DNA of 64,000 nucleotides from Planoprotostelium fungivorum (taxonomy: Eukaryota; Evosea; Variosea; Cavosteliida; Cavosteliaceae): the NCBI GenBank assembly GCA_003024175.1, contig MDYQ01000064.1:1-64000 (forward strand), in the 5' to 3' direction. The position numbers and the translations under genes are program-made. Every line of letters begins with the position of its first letter. Positions within the stretch are counted from its first letter, which is position 1. The notes beneath the pieces were generated by a model, which saw only the letters and a program-made list of their open reading frames with translations, did no database searches and was not told where the DNA came from. Below, piece by piece: positions 1-10,730 of the stretch.

Positions 1-767
1 GGAAAATTCAGAGACAAGTTGAACGACAGCCGATGGAAACCAGGAAAAGAAGACAAGGGCGTCACACAATTCTCATGGTTGGGCGACGTGAGAATCTTTA
101 TTTCCTCTCTCCTTCTAACTCGACGCTGCAGGGAGTGGCCACGAGAGTGGACGCGATCATGAAGGGGGACGTCAACATCATCAGGAAGATCGTCGAACAA
201 GTCTTTCGTGATATGAAGTTATTCTCGGTAGGTTTCGATTTAAACATCTTTCACAATGGATTTCGATCGACTCTCGCATGACACGAACACATGATGTGCA
301 TCTCTGATAGATACGACAGAAACAAGAGATAGAAGACGTGGACAAAGACACGAGCATGCTTCAGTTCAGAGTCAACAGTCCCTTCCCTTTCTCACCTCGA
401 TACGTCAGCGCGGACGTTCAATATCACATGACTTCATCATCAGAGAGTTCGGCCGTAATCTACGATTCAGACAGGAGAGCGACACCGTCTGGTCATCAGA
501 GAGCCAAGATGGAGAGTGAGTGACATCACATCACGATCCGATCATGTGTCGATGTGACGGATGGATAGCGTCTGGGGTCTACATCATGAGAAAGGAAAGG
601 AATAGTGTCGTGGTGTCCGTGATGATACACTTGGACATGCGTTCGAGCGTTCCAAATTGGGTGAGCACGTCACGATGAGAGATCGACTGAAGAAAGAGCA
701 GGCGTTGTCTAGCCAGAGCTCAGCTTTGAAGAAGAATCTGTATAAGATGATGAAAGCCCGAGCGTAA
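1..767 (+). CDS. START-like lipid-binding domain protein, 3' part
   Basis: This is the 3' end of a gene that begins left of the window. The exons read through the blocks RWKPGKEDKGVTQFSWLGD, FRDMKLFS and SPFPFSPRYVSADVQY, then ATPSGHQRAK. A later exon reads VDMRSSVPNW, a close match to the C-terminal START signature (hVDlrGWlP). The last intron is 661-701, and the final exon reads ALSSQSSALKKNLYK and stops at 767. START domains bind sterols or phospholipids in a helix-grip pocket, and this assignment rests on the motif alone. The same exons recur in order at about 2.2-3.1 kb with strongly conserved protein sequence, so the two genes are tandem duplicates. If the first copy has the same layout as the second, a RasGAP-like region should lie upstream, outside the window. 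Confidence 0.6.
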
Positions 768-1021
768 CTCTGAGATGACGATCGTGAAGTGGTGGTCTCG
801 ATAAATTTACTTTTGGCTGCTGTGTGCATTTTTACAAGTACTGAAAAAGATATAAAATACGGGTGTCAGTGTGCAGTTCTCCAAACAAGGGACATTACAC
901 CTTGGACAAGGACAAACAGTTAAGGTCCGCGGTGATATCGGCATCTTGTTGTCATCAGCGGCCGCTGATCTGTACACAGCGTTCGGCAGTGAGAGTACAC
1001 AAGAGTCCGATACCACTACCG

Positions 1022-3107
1022 ATGAGATCATCTCCATCTTCAAGTCGATCGAGTGACATCGAGCGTCACATCAGAGTGAGTGGCATTCACCATGCATCGC
1101 GAACCTGACTTTAATAGGCCATCCTCCAAAACGATTTCTCTTCGCTTCCTAACCTTCTCTCTATCATCCCGCGGGAAGACTGGAACGTCTTCGCCGATCT
1201 TCTGTATGGCTACCACCTAGAAACCGACGCGTGGCCTCTCGTCTTGTGGTCCATGCAGCAGAGAACACAAGACGACCTTTCACTTGATGAAGAGACTTTT
1301 CACGGGATGATCAGTAAGAGGAACCTCTATTCAGACGTCACAGTGAAATGGAATCGAACAATCATCGAAGAGTTTCACATGAAGGCAAAAACCATCTACG
1401 AAGAGATAGAGGTGAAAGGTGTCACAGATGGGGTTGTCTGAAGGATCGACAGAATTTCGATGGTGAAGAAGAGAAGCAGAAGATCTGTGATCTCATCTCT
1501 TCCATCTTGCGAAACCAAGCTGAAGCGGACCGAGAAGATATTCCCATGTGATTCCTCTGTGACTCCATCGTCGCTCATCCTCCATACAGCATGGCGCTCA
1601 AGAACGGAGCTCTCTTCAATCAATTCGTCGGTCTGGGTGATGACTATTTAGACAACACCGATTACTTCTGGCTGAAGAACATCGTCACACCTCTCATCAA
1701 AAATCCGACCCTGGTTGGCATCGATGATCTCAATTGTGAGCCATCATGTCTAATCACTCTCCAAATGCGACACTTTCAACTTTAAATGTATGAAGCTCGA
1801 TCACATATTTACGTTCTTAGATGTACGGCCCGTCAAATTACAAGCTCTGTTGGATGAATGTGGAAGGTCATCATGCTTCATCTGCTCCTTCTATATTTCT
1901 CAACAACCAAATCTCACGTCGCTTCAGATTGATCCACAGATACGGAGAGATCAAGAAGAATCCCATTGGAGAACCTTACCAGTCGGTCATGGAGCATTGG
2001 GCAAAGGTGACCACTCACGGTGTGCCTCACCGTTACTCGATGGAGAATGCAGAGAAAATGGAGAGAATATGGAGGGCTCAAGTGAGCGATCCACTATTCC
2101 ATCCATCGACGATCGTCGCGATCGATGATGACGGTCAGAGATGGCATCGGCGTCGTGTTGATGATGATGACAGGTCGTTCCAAACTCGAAGAAAATGAAT
2201 CAATTGGAAAAGGAAATCAGAAAGCTAATCGAAGGATATACTGGCTCAGACGACTCTTCATCGATCGATCAGGTAGGTGATGATGAGATCATGTCAGCAG
2301 ATGAACTCGTAGAAGAAACCACTCCTCATCAATTCCAGTATGATATTGGAACATTCAACGAGAAACTGAAAGATAGCCGATGGAAGGCAGGTAAAGAGGA
2401 AAATGGTGTCACACAGTTCACATGGTTGGGTGATGTAAGATCTTCTTCTATCTTCAAGGAACATAGAAAAGGAAAATGAATTATGTCCATATGCTTTTAT
2501 TTTCCTTTTAATCATGTCTTTAGGGAGTTGCTGCTAGAGTGGATGCAGTGTCGAGAGGGGACGTCGACATCAGAAAGATCGTCGAGAAAGTCTTCCGCGA
2601 TATGAAGTTATTCTCGGTGTGCCGACGTTGATCATCCACATGATGATCTCTAACGTCGAGCAGAAACAAGAGATGGAAACGATCGGTGATGACGCCGCCA
2701 CGATGCATTTCAGAGTCGACACACCTTTTCCTTTCTCTCCTAGATACGTCAACGCCGACATCCTCTATCGATTGTCTTCGTCGGACAGCTCGGCTGTGTT
2801 CTATGACTCGAACAGAAGAGCGACACCGTCTGGTCATCAGAGAGCCAAGGTGGAGAGTGAGCTCGTCTTTATGATGATGTGATGGAGTAGCCGATGCTGA
2901 TGCGCGAAAAGCGTCCGGGGTGCATATCACGAGGAAGGGAAATGAACAAGTGGTGTCTGTGATGTTACACGTTGACATGCGTTCGAGCGTTCCAAACTGG
3001 GTGAGCCTCTTGAATGGGAGACATGAACTGAAGAAGAGCAGGCGTTGTCTAGCCAGAGCTCAGCTCTGAAGAAGAATCTGTATAAGACGATGAAAGCCCG
3101 AGCGTAA
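1022..3107 (+). CDS. Multi-exon protein with possible RasGAP-like region and C-terminal START-like domain
   Basis: The first ATG in a usable frame is at 1022 and gives an exon to 1075. The frame before it is open from about 863, so an upstream exon is possible. Joined exons give a helical stretch (DFSSLPNLLSIIPREDWNVF, then KNGALFNQFVGLGDDYLDNT) that loosely recalls the N-terminal half of RasGAP domains. The FRGN-type arginine finger is not evident, so that part is tentative. The exon ending at 2081 joins 2174 in phase 0, linking this region to the START-like part (HQFQYDIGTF, then VTQFTWLGD, SPRYVNADILY and VDMRSSVPNW). The last exon ends ALKKNLYKTMKARA and stops at 3107. It is a tandem paralogue of the preceding gene. 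It would be a cytosolic lipid-sensing signalling protein if both domain calls hold. Confidence 0.5.
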
Positions 3108-3204
3108 CTCTGAAATACTTTATAAACGTTCTTATGTCCTCTCTATCTGTTTGTCTGCTCTTGCTACTTCTTCATAGACAGTCTGCAGGAACTCGACATG
3201 CTTG

Positions 3205-3852
3205 ATGATGGACCGGCGTCTCATGTTCTCTCGGTTGGACAATACTCCTCAGTCGTCCTTCTCTTCCGATTCTCCTACGTTCCTTCTTTACAATCTTATC
3301 GTCTCCCTCAGCATCATGGTGTTCGTCTGATGCCCTCGTTGGTGTTTCGTATGGAATGGGAAGGCCGCACGCCATGTTATAGACCGTCAACCTTCAGATC
3401 TCCTGCCACAAGACAGATCTGAAGGCCGACACACTTGAGAGGAGAGGACTTTTGGGTAGCTCATGAGCTGACAAGTTTCACGTGAAATGTCTGCAGACCT
3501 GAAACCGAAACTATTAAACCTCTCTCATTCAGGCCACCACCCATGGAAGCTTACGCTGGGAGACTTGGATGATGGAGGTAGAGACGAGAGCTGACAGCCT
3601 CTCCTTTGCGTATTTAGACCTGGACCGCGTGAGTGTAGACATAAACTAAGTTCGGATCTGACAGAAGCGTCGAATTGGAGGTGTGAAATCTATCGTGAGT
3701 GGTCGATGGAGAAGAGAAAGAGCTGACGATCGCTCGCGCAGAGAAAACCACTGGTGAGGTGATGTCGAAGATTTCCACCATGTCAGATCACGTGGGCTTC
3801 TATTATTCCAGACGAGAACGATGACGAACGGTGCTCTCATGTAAATTCATAG
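3205..3852 (+). CDS. Hypothetical small protein, several tiny exons
   Basis: I do not recognise this gene. A chain of short exons with GT-AG introns keeps one frame from ATG 3205 to TAG 3852: MMDRRLMFSRLDNTPQ, a hydrophobic stretch FLLYNLIVSLSIM, TVNLQISCHKTDLK, LKPKLLNLSHSGHHPW, KLTLGDLDDG and a charged tail TTDENDDERCSHVNS. The total is about 115 residues. One intron of about 36 nt contains a CTAAG branch-like site. Each exon is too short to stand alone, and the call rests on consistent phase. A start at ATG 3487 would give a shorter product. Confidence 0.35.
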
Positions 3853-3973
3853 ATGCTTCACGTTCATTGAAATCCATTCCGCCCAAGCCATTCGAGGATC
3901 GTTCGTTGTAGAGCCAACCTTTTGGCGGGAGAACAGCTTCGAATTTGTATTCATCATTCCCCTCAACCCCAAC

Positions 3974-4413
3974 ATGTCCAGCACCCTCACCAGCGCAGAT
4001 TTCGTTCAGACGTGGGACATCAGCTTCATCATCTCCTCCTGACCTCTTTAGACGTCCCGCCATCCGAGCTCAAGCTCCCCCCGGCGGCGCCTCTTCGAAC
4101 ATCTTTGGAGGTGGTAACGACGACGATCGTTTTGCCAAGGTAAACAAGTCCATCTCTTCCAAGAGGAACTCATCCTCTTTAGAAAGCGGCTCCCGTCCCA
4201 GCCCCGACCCCAGCTCCAGCTCCAGTAGCTGCTCCCGCTCCTCAAGCTGCCCCCGTCAGGGTGAGACGACACCGACATCATGAGATAGCCTCTTAAGATG
4301 ATCTGCAGAGAGATCACAACGCGAGAAGCGAAGAGCCACAAAAGTCCAACGCCCACACTTCCGTCAAGGTTCGCGCTCCTCCAGGAGGTGCCAGCAGCAT
4401 CTCTTTCGGCTAA
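3974..4413 (+). CDS. Jupiter/HN1 (JPT)-like microtubule-associated protein
   Basis: Four exons (3974-4011, 4052-4139, about 4184-4259, about 4309-4413) read MSSTLTSADFVQTRPAIRAQ, then APPGGASSNIFGGG near residue 20, a proline/alanine linker (PAPTPAPAPVAAPAPQ), and at the C-terminus APPGGASSISFG followed by TAA. The paired PPGG-x-SS-x-(I/S)FG boxes are the hallmark of HN1/Jupiter (JPT1/2) proteins, which are small, disordered and associate with microtubules or calcium channels in animals. The product is about 100 residues, short like the family. A GTTGTAG-type half-site occurs about 65 bp upstream of the start (near 3904-3917). Function outside animals is not established. Confidence 0.65.
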
Positions 4414-4667
4414 TGATCTTCACTCGATCTCCACATCACGTGCTGAATTGTCGTGTGATGGTGGAACATAAAATGTTTATTTTGTGTAATCATCCAACAT
4501 GATTCATCTAGATCCTCGCATCCATCTATGTTGTCATCTGTTCTCACAACAATGACAACATCATCCACACGATCATCACGTAAAAGTCTTTATCAAGGAT
4601 CGAGCATGAGAGACATCCTATAGTTGTGCTTCCGCGTGACACGATGATGCAGCTCTCATCGTCTCCC

Positions 4668-7062
4668 TCAGTTGGTCGTCGATGTTGAATCAGGGAGAAC
4701 TCTCTTTTGCTTCGTATCCGTCTCCAAATCGACATACACTGCCTCCGGCACCTGCAACGTCCATCAGCTCTGCATGCGTGACATCGATGAGGAATCATGA
4801 TGACTCACAGATCTCTTGATGTTGTCTTCAATGCGGTCGACTTCTCTGCCCAACTGATCGATGACGCCATCACCTTCCGTCCCATCAGCAACATGCATCA
4901 TCACATCATCGACCGTGTCGGTCTTTCAGTGCCTCTCACCGTATTTCAACAGGTAAGCTCTTAATTTCTCTGGTGTGTCTAATTGCTTCTGCAGCTCTTC
5001 TATGTCGGGGACGGTTCTCTGCAGGTACAAATTCGAAATTTCTTCTCCGTTGAAAGAGATGTCCGCCTGGAATCTCAACATGTTCGTTCCCTGTGGAGAG
5101 AGGATCAGCATGATGTGATCGTCATCGACATCGTCTCTCGTTCAGACATGATGATGAGATGGAGTGTCGAAAGTATGACGTGGAAATGATGATGCAGACG
5201 ATGACGCCGATGATCGAGTCGTGATGTGCGTGATGCAGATGAGCCGTGATGTGACACGATGTTCATGAATAAAATGAAATAAAAGACACGCGATGAATCA
5301 AACATCTCACGATTGAAACGGCCTTGACATCTCTGATGTGGCTGACGACAGGATCAGCCTTCATTAAATTGGTAATTTTGTTCTGTTGGTCTGGTGGTAT
5401 CGTTCTGCAGGCGTCACAAACATTCGAGACGATCTACAACTCGCCTGCCGACGAGAATATCCTTGTTCTTTCGGATCAAGAAGATGGCCGTGGCTCCCAA
5501 AATAGCTCCTGCCGTTGCGGTCGGTATTCATCCGTCTACAACGTTGTAGATGGATCGTCTCACCCACGCTGATGGATCCGAGAGAATCCCACATAGGGTT
5601 CCCCGTCCAGTGAGTCATCCCCACACAGAAGGCTACGTACGTGAGAAAAATAAAATGAAATAAAATCGAATCATACGATTCTCAGACTCACCCGCAATGG
5701 CTACGCCGGAGACGGCGGCAGCATCCTCTAAGAGGACGGCCACGTTAGAAGTGTCGGGGCCGTCGTTGATGTAATCTCGAAAAGTCATGCCCAGTTCCTT
5801 TGCACCTGCAACGTCTGAGCGAAAAAAAACGGAGGGAGCGGGTATCGAAAGGTGGGCTCACCCTTCTGGCACTCCAAGAGGGCCACACCGAGAGTGCCTC
5901 CTTCTAAGACGAGAGAGATACTCAGGATGGATAGAGCGACACCTGTGGATTCCACCTGATGTTCGTTCAATCGTCTCATCATTTGTCGATCCACGGGGGC
6001 AGGTGGGAGATGTATAACGATGGGATGGAATGAGATTTCGTTTTTCCTCCTCGAATGGAAAAGAAATTTTAAATTAAAAAAAAAGAAAATTCACTGCGTG
6101 AGAAGAATTCTTTCGAAATAAAATAAATCTCTCACCGTATGATTTGAATCCCACAATGTGCTGAAACCATGATACATAGACAGACCACTTCCTAAGAAGA
6201 AGACACTCACTGCCGATATCTGTCAAAGTCAGTGACTCTTTCTCGTGTAGATCCTCCATACCAAGGCCCACACGAACTGCTCTGGACCGTAACCGTATGG
6301 ATGATCTTTCGTGGGTGCTTTCAAACTGCTCCTGATGCCGACGTACAGTAATATCTGATTCGTCGTATCGGCCACGGAGTGGATGGCTTCGAAATTTGAA
6401 TCATCGATTTTGGCGGGAACGACGCACCTTCAGAGAGCATGGCACCTGATCCGGTGTAGAGGAAGGCACCGAACTGATGTGTTTCAATTGGAGATGGAAA
6501 TGTGATGGACATGACATACCTTGGCGACTGAGAGGATGGCGTTCGTGAAGATGGCAGTGAGAACGGCTTTCATTCCAACTGTCTACGTCTACATGAATCA
6601 TCTCCGTCACGATGGGATGGAGGATTGTGATGATGATTTGCATTTCGCTTCACCTTGTGTTCGATGGCAGGGATAGTGACTTCTTTCTGTGTTTTCTTCA
6701 CGGTTAACATCACTTTGAAGGGTCCTTCTCTCGCTTGTCTCACTGATGTCTTCATCAGAATTCGTGAAGAACATTGGATCGGACAAGTCAGATCGCTCAC
6801 TCAGGTTCTTGAGAAAGCCCATGTTTCTCTTCTGGATAGCGTTGGCCGCATCGAGCGGAGGCGATGTCGGTGATTTCAGGATGGTCTGTATGTGATCCTT
6901 TGTCAGCTTCTCTTGATCTCGCGGTGGGTGATGATTGAATTTACGTAGTGGTTGTAGGCGATGAGAGAGACCATTCGATATGGTTCTACATCTAAATGGC
7001 TGAAGGGGTATAGGTGGTGAAGACAGATGAACCTGTCCACATCTTCCTGCTAGCCGCTGCAT
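4668..7062 (-). CDS. SLC30A9: SLC30A9-like (ZnT9) mitochondrial zinc transporter
   Basis: On the minus strand, ATG 7062 opens an arginine-rich, acid-poor N-terminus suited to mitochondrial import. Next comes KLTKDHIQTIL and DAANAIQKRNMGFLKNL. The membrane domain keeps the family blocks TLGVALLECQKG, AVLLEDAAAVSGVAIA and GNPMWDSLGSISVG. The cytosolic C-terminal domain reads RFQADISFNGEEISNLYLQ and then LLKYGDGVIDQLGREVDR, and ends VPEAVYVDLETDTKQKR with TGA at 4668. These blocks match human SLC30A9, a cation-diffusion-facilitator member that exports zinc from mitochondria. The reading frame looks whole across about ten exons. The intron after SISVG holds a full copy of the dispersed palindrome (5533-5552) next to its donor. 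The gene lies head to head with the BTB-TLDc gene, 221 bp apart. Confidence 0.8.
5533..5552. repeat. Dispersed intronic palindrome, copy 1
   Basis: CGTCTACAACGTTGTAGATG lies in the SLC30A9-like gene, in the intron that follows the SISVG exon, about 10 nt from the 5' splice site. It is palindromic except at one outer pair. Confidence 0.85.
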
Positions 7063-7283
7063 TATCTATGTTGTGGGTGATGTGTGATGTGTTTGTTGTG
7101 TTCGACGTCGTTGTAGTCAAAACAAAGTGACATCTTTTATTGCTCTTCGCTGCAACCAATCAAGCATGAGTTAGGCATCTAGCTCTTCGTATCTGTGACC
7201 CTCTATAGCTGTTGTTGATTCCGTTTTTGTGATTGGGCTCTCAAATGGCTTCGACTTTTTCTTCCGCTTGACAGGCCAAGAAA

Positions 7284-8825
7284 ATGTGCCCGGCGAACAA
7301 TCATCAAACATTCCACCACATCATCGACATGTCGGTTAAGAATGCTAGCATGAATCGAGAGAGGCAGCACTCCAGCTCCTCCACATCTTCAGGTCCATCG
7401 CTGCATTCTCTGCAGCTACCAAAGAACTTGGAAAATGGACAGCTGACGCCACCATTAGAGAGTGCGCACGAAGGAGACAGTATCACGGACATGATGAGTG
7501 GATTCGGTCATGCTTCTACAGAGTTAAGCTCTCTAACGGATCGTATGAAGACGATGCTGTCTTGTTTAGAGGAGAGGATCAATGGTCGATTACAGGTGCA
7601 TGATACTCTCTGATCGTGCAGTGCCTCATCTACTTATTAGGAGCTCAACGAGAAGGAGAAGAAGTGGGAGAAGATAGAACAGCAGATGAGAGAAGGTGTC
7701 GCGAAGGCAAAGTAAGCTGGCAACAGATAGATCATCCCATCCATCGATAATACAACAGACACTGATCAAAATCAGAACCCGCATCGATCTTAATGTGGGC
7801 GGTAAAAGATTCTGCACATCGAAAGAGACTCTCTTAAAACACAAGTTCACTTATTTTACCGGACTATTGGAGGGTAACCATTGGGTACCAGATGGTGAGA
7901 CATGAGACACCCGCACGGAATTTACTCTGATGTAGAAGATGGATCGTTCTTCATCGATCGCAGTCCGAAGCATTTCGGTATCATCTTGGAGTACTTTCGA
8001 TCGGGTCGACTTCTCATCAGTAATCTCAACGATGAACAATTAGACAGTCTCCGTTCTGAGTTGGACTATTATCAAGTGAGTCTTTCCGTCTCGGTGTCAT
8101 CTCCCTCCTTCTAAACGAAGATCTCCAGGTGGCAGTCCCTGAGAGTGCCTTCACTGTGATGAAGCGTGCCTCTTTCGGTCCAGAACATGTCATCGAAGGG
8201 TGGTTAAGAGGGAAACGGTTGGGTAAGCTTCTATACAAAGCCACGAAACACGGGTTCAACGGGGACGTCTTCCATCAAAGATGTGATGATGCCGGAGCCA
8301 CCATCACACTCATCCAAAGTTCAGAAGGTGTGTTGGTCATCTCTTCTCATTAACTTCTCATCACCTTCTCTTCTCCTCTATACGAAGGGATTTATACCCA
8401 ACAGGTTGGTTGTTTGGAGGTTATGCACCGGCCCCGTGGCAATCATCCGATGATTACCACTCCAGCAGCGACGCTTTCCTCTTTACCCTGACAAATCCAC
8501 ACGGAACCGCTCCCACAAAGTTCAACATCTTCTTCCATGAGAAGGCACAATACGATTTAAGAGGTCACGGCCCCATCTTTGGCGATGCCCGAAAACCAGA
8601 TCTGATGATCTGCACCAACTCCAATCGCATCGACAAGTCGTGCATCAACTTTCCCGGGTGTTTCGTTGACCTCATGGGCCTGGGCAACAACACCTTCACC
8701 GGTTCATCTTCTTTCATGACGAAAGAGATCGAGGTGACGATGCAGACGGAAACATCATCACGATGAGTGACGATGAACAGGTGTGGCAGGTGCAATTACC
8801 GAGCAAACCTTCTGTGGAGGCGTGA
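7284..8825 (+). CDS. BTB (KCTD-type T1)-TLDc domain protein
   Basis: From ATG 7284 the first about 110 residues are low-complexity with a helical stretch (ELSSLTDRMKTMLSCLEERI). A T1-type BTB domain follows: IDLNVGGKRFCTSKETLL, FTYFTGLLEG, DGSFFIDRSPKHFGIILEYF and LNDEQLDSLRSELDYY. The second half is a TLDc domain with WLRGKRLGKLLYKATKHGFN, FHQRCDDAGATITLI and LFGGYAPAPW. It continues with SSDAFLFTLTNPHG and CINFPGCFVDLMGLGN, and closes at EIEVWQVQLPSKP; TGA is at 8823-8825. The last junction uses a 47-nt intron that would otherwise give a premature stop. BTB-TLDc combinations are common in amoebae; T1 domains oligomerise or bind Cul3, and TLDc domains are linked to V-ATPase regulation and oxidative stress resistance. 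The role here is inferred from the domains. AATAAA follows the stop. Confidence 0.8.
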
Positions 8826-9143
8826 TATGTCTGTATATAGAATAAATTGTCTAAATTGTATCTTGCGCTCATGATGGTGTGACCTCTTAGATGATCTCCA
8901 GCTGTCGGAATCGGACCCCTTTTAAATGGATTCATCCATAAAACGAGACGATTCGGCGTCATCTTCTCATCGAATCTCGAAGCCACTCCTCTTCTGTGGT
9001 CCATTGAACTGCGTATTTGATTCAAATAGACAACTTGTTTCGTGTCTATACAGCAGAGTATCTTCTATCCTCGTGCAAAAACCCAACCGTGCGCGATCAC
9101 ATCGCCCATTTCGTCATTCCATGGAGTCGTGGTCAAATTGTTT
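8826..9143. other. Intergenic stretch between convergent genes
   Basis: This holds the 3' ends of the BTB-TLDc gene (+) and the PH gene (-). Short frames on both strands here lack splice continuity or recognisable motifs. No gene is supported. Confidence 0.6.
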
Positions 9144-10570
9144 TTATTTATCTGCGTAAAAGTGGAATTGAGTGTAATGGTTGGCTGCGTTGGCGATATC
9201 TGACACTTCTTCCTGCAGGCTGTTGTCTTGGAATATTCTCAACAGACGATCCGCATCACTCAGGTAGGAGATCGTGTCTTGCACCATCTGTACATTCTTC
9301 TGTTTCAAATGGGCGCCCAACAACTGGAGCGTGTCATCATCATCGTCTTCTCTTTCATCGTGAAGATCGTCACGATCACACGATCGCGATGACGATCGTG
9401 TCCATCTCTTCACCTTTGTAAGAATGTCCGTGGCGATTGCCGTCTTCTCTGAGATGATCTTCAATTTCTCTTTAACGAGATCGATGTTGACGGTAGGTGA
9501 GTATTTGATGTGATCGTGGCACTTGATGAACACTTCGAAAGCTGAAATTGTCAGTGACGTCAGACTACAACGTTGTAGATTCACCCTCTCGCACGGGCTG
9601 ATCGGCTTTGAGCAGGTCGTCCGCTTGTAATTTTCCAGAGTCAATGAGGAAGTAAACTTTGACTCCGAATTTGTAAATGTTGTCTGTCGGTGTGTTGAAA
9701 AGTGTTTGGAGAATAGAATAGAAGAACTCACCTTCCATCTCTTGTCCCTTCTTTGGGTTCTTCGATTCTCTCTCTACCATCTTTTTGATGGATGCAATCA
9801 TCTCCTTCACCTGCTCGGAATCAGACTACAGCGTTGTAGATGGGCACGAATATTCGAGGCGCTGCATGGAGACACATGCGCGTGTGCATCATCGTGACGA
9901 TGGACAGGGACAGTGACATGAGCGATGAGATGAACCTTCGTCTCACCTCTTCTGGGGCATTATCTCGGATGAGCTTCTTTCCAATGGAGGAGTTTGCAAC
10001 TTTGCCTCCGACGTTCTTCTTCGTCTTGTAAGCGAGCGTCTGCATCTTTCCCATCTTCTTGACTCTCTTGAGGGGAGGCTTGGGATCTTGACCCACATTG
10101 CCTTTGATCTTGGTGAACCACTCATTGTACTCTTCTTCGGTCTCGAAGGCGAAGACGATATCTGTTTATGTTGATGAGAATGTTGAATGACGGAGAGAGG
10201 TCGATCGATTCGAGTGAATACTGGATGACGATGGATGATTGGTTGGTGAAGAGAAGTCGAGGACATACCTTCGGCTTTGTTTTGGAAAGTCATGACGAGC
10301 TTTTTTGTGGATCCCTCTGTTGCTGATTGGTCCTTATCTAAAATCTTGAAGCAAGAGATCTCAATACTTCTCTTGGGCTTCGAATCCTACGACGGCTTAA
10401 CTTCCTGTAGACAGCCGAAGACACTAATGCATACTCACGTCTTCATCTGCATACCAATGAAGAGAGCCACCCGTGAGGGCGACATACACTTCATTCCACT
10501 TCTTTCCAAAGGTAGATTCGGTCGTGGCCTTCTTCAGTAAGAAACCATCTTTATCCGCCTCCTCAGTCAT
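9144..10570 (-). CDS. PH-domain protein with helical C-terminal region
   Basis: ATG 10570 (minus) starts MTEEADKDGFLLKKATTES, then FGKKWNEVYVALTGGSLHWY, SIEISCFKILDKDQS, KKLVMTFQNKAE and DIVFAFETEEEYNEWFTKI. This is a complete PH domain with the C-terminal Trp helix, about residues 5-120. After a basic linker (LKRVKKMGKMQTLAYKTKKN) comes an all-helical region of about 230 residues that I do not recognise (FYSILQTLFNTPTDNIYKFG, FEVFIKCHDHIKYSPTVNID, QMVQDTISYLSDADRLLRIF). PH domains bind phosphoinositides or proteins, so a membrane adaptor role is likely. Two introns carry the dispersed palindrome beside their donors (9565-9578 and 9826-9839). The stop codon TAA overlaps a minus-strand AATAAA. 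The gene is head to head with PCNA, 160 bp apart. Confidence 0.7.
9565..9578. repeat. Dispersed intronic palindrome, copy 2
   Basis: CTACAACGTTGTAG, a perfect 14-bp palindrome (core of the 20-bp motif), lies in an intron of the minus-strand PH gene. Confidence 0.8.
9826..9839. repeat. Dispersed intronic palindrome, copy 3 (imperfect)
   Basis: CTACAGCGTTGTAG is a one-mismatch palindrome next to the 5' splice site of another intron of the same PH gene. Confidence 0.75.
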
Positions 10571-10730
10571 CTCGGTACTCGTTCAACGATAGAAGAACTC
10601 TTTCTATCTAATGAGAGAGCTGCGGTCTCTCTATCGTCTGAATGATGTCCTATGGCCGTTGGTGTTGTAGACCTGGGACACCTCACGGATCGCTCCATTT
10701 CATTTTTAAAAGTTTATCAGGGGAAGTGTC

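Noticed and set aside
871-1056. Open frame beginning at 871
   Set aside because: It begins with GTG, not ATG, and does not join downstream exons in phase.
9017-9421. 134-residue plus-strand frame
   Set aside because: Overlaps the real C-terminal exons of the minus-strand PH gene; no motif.
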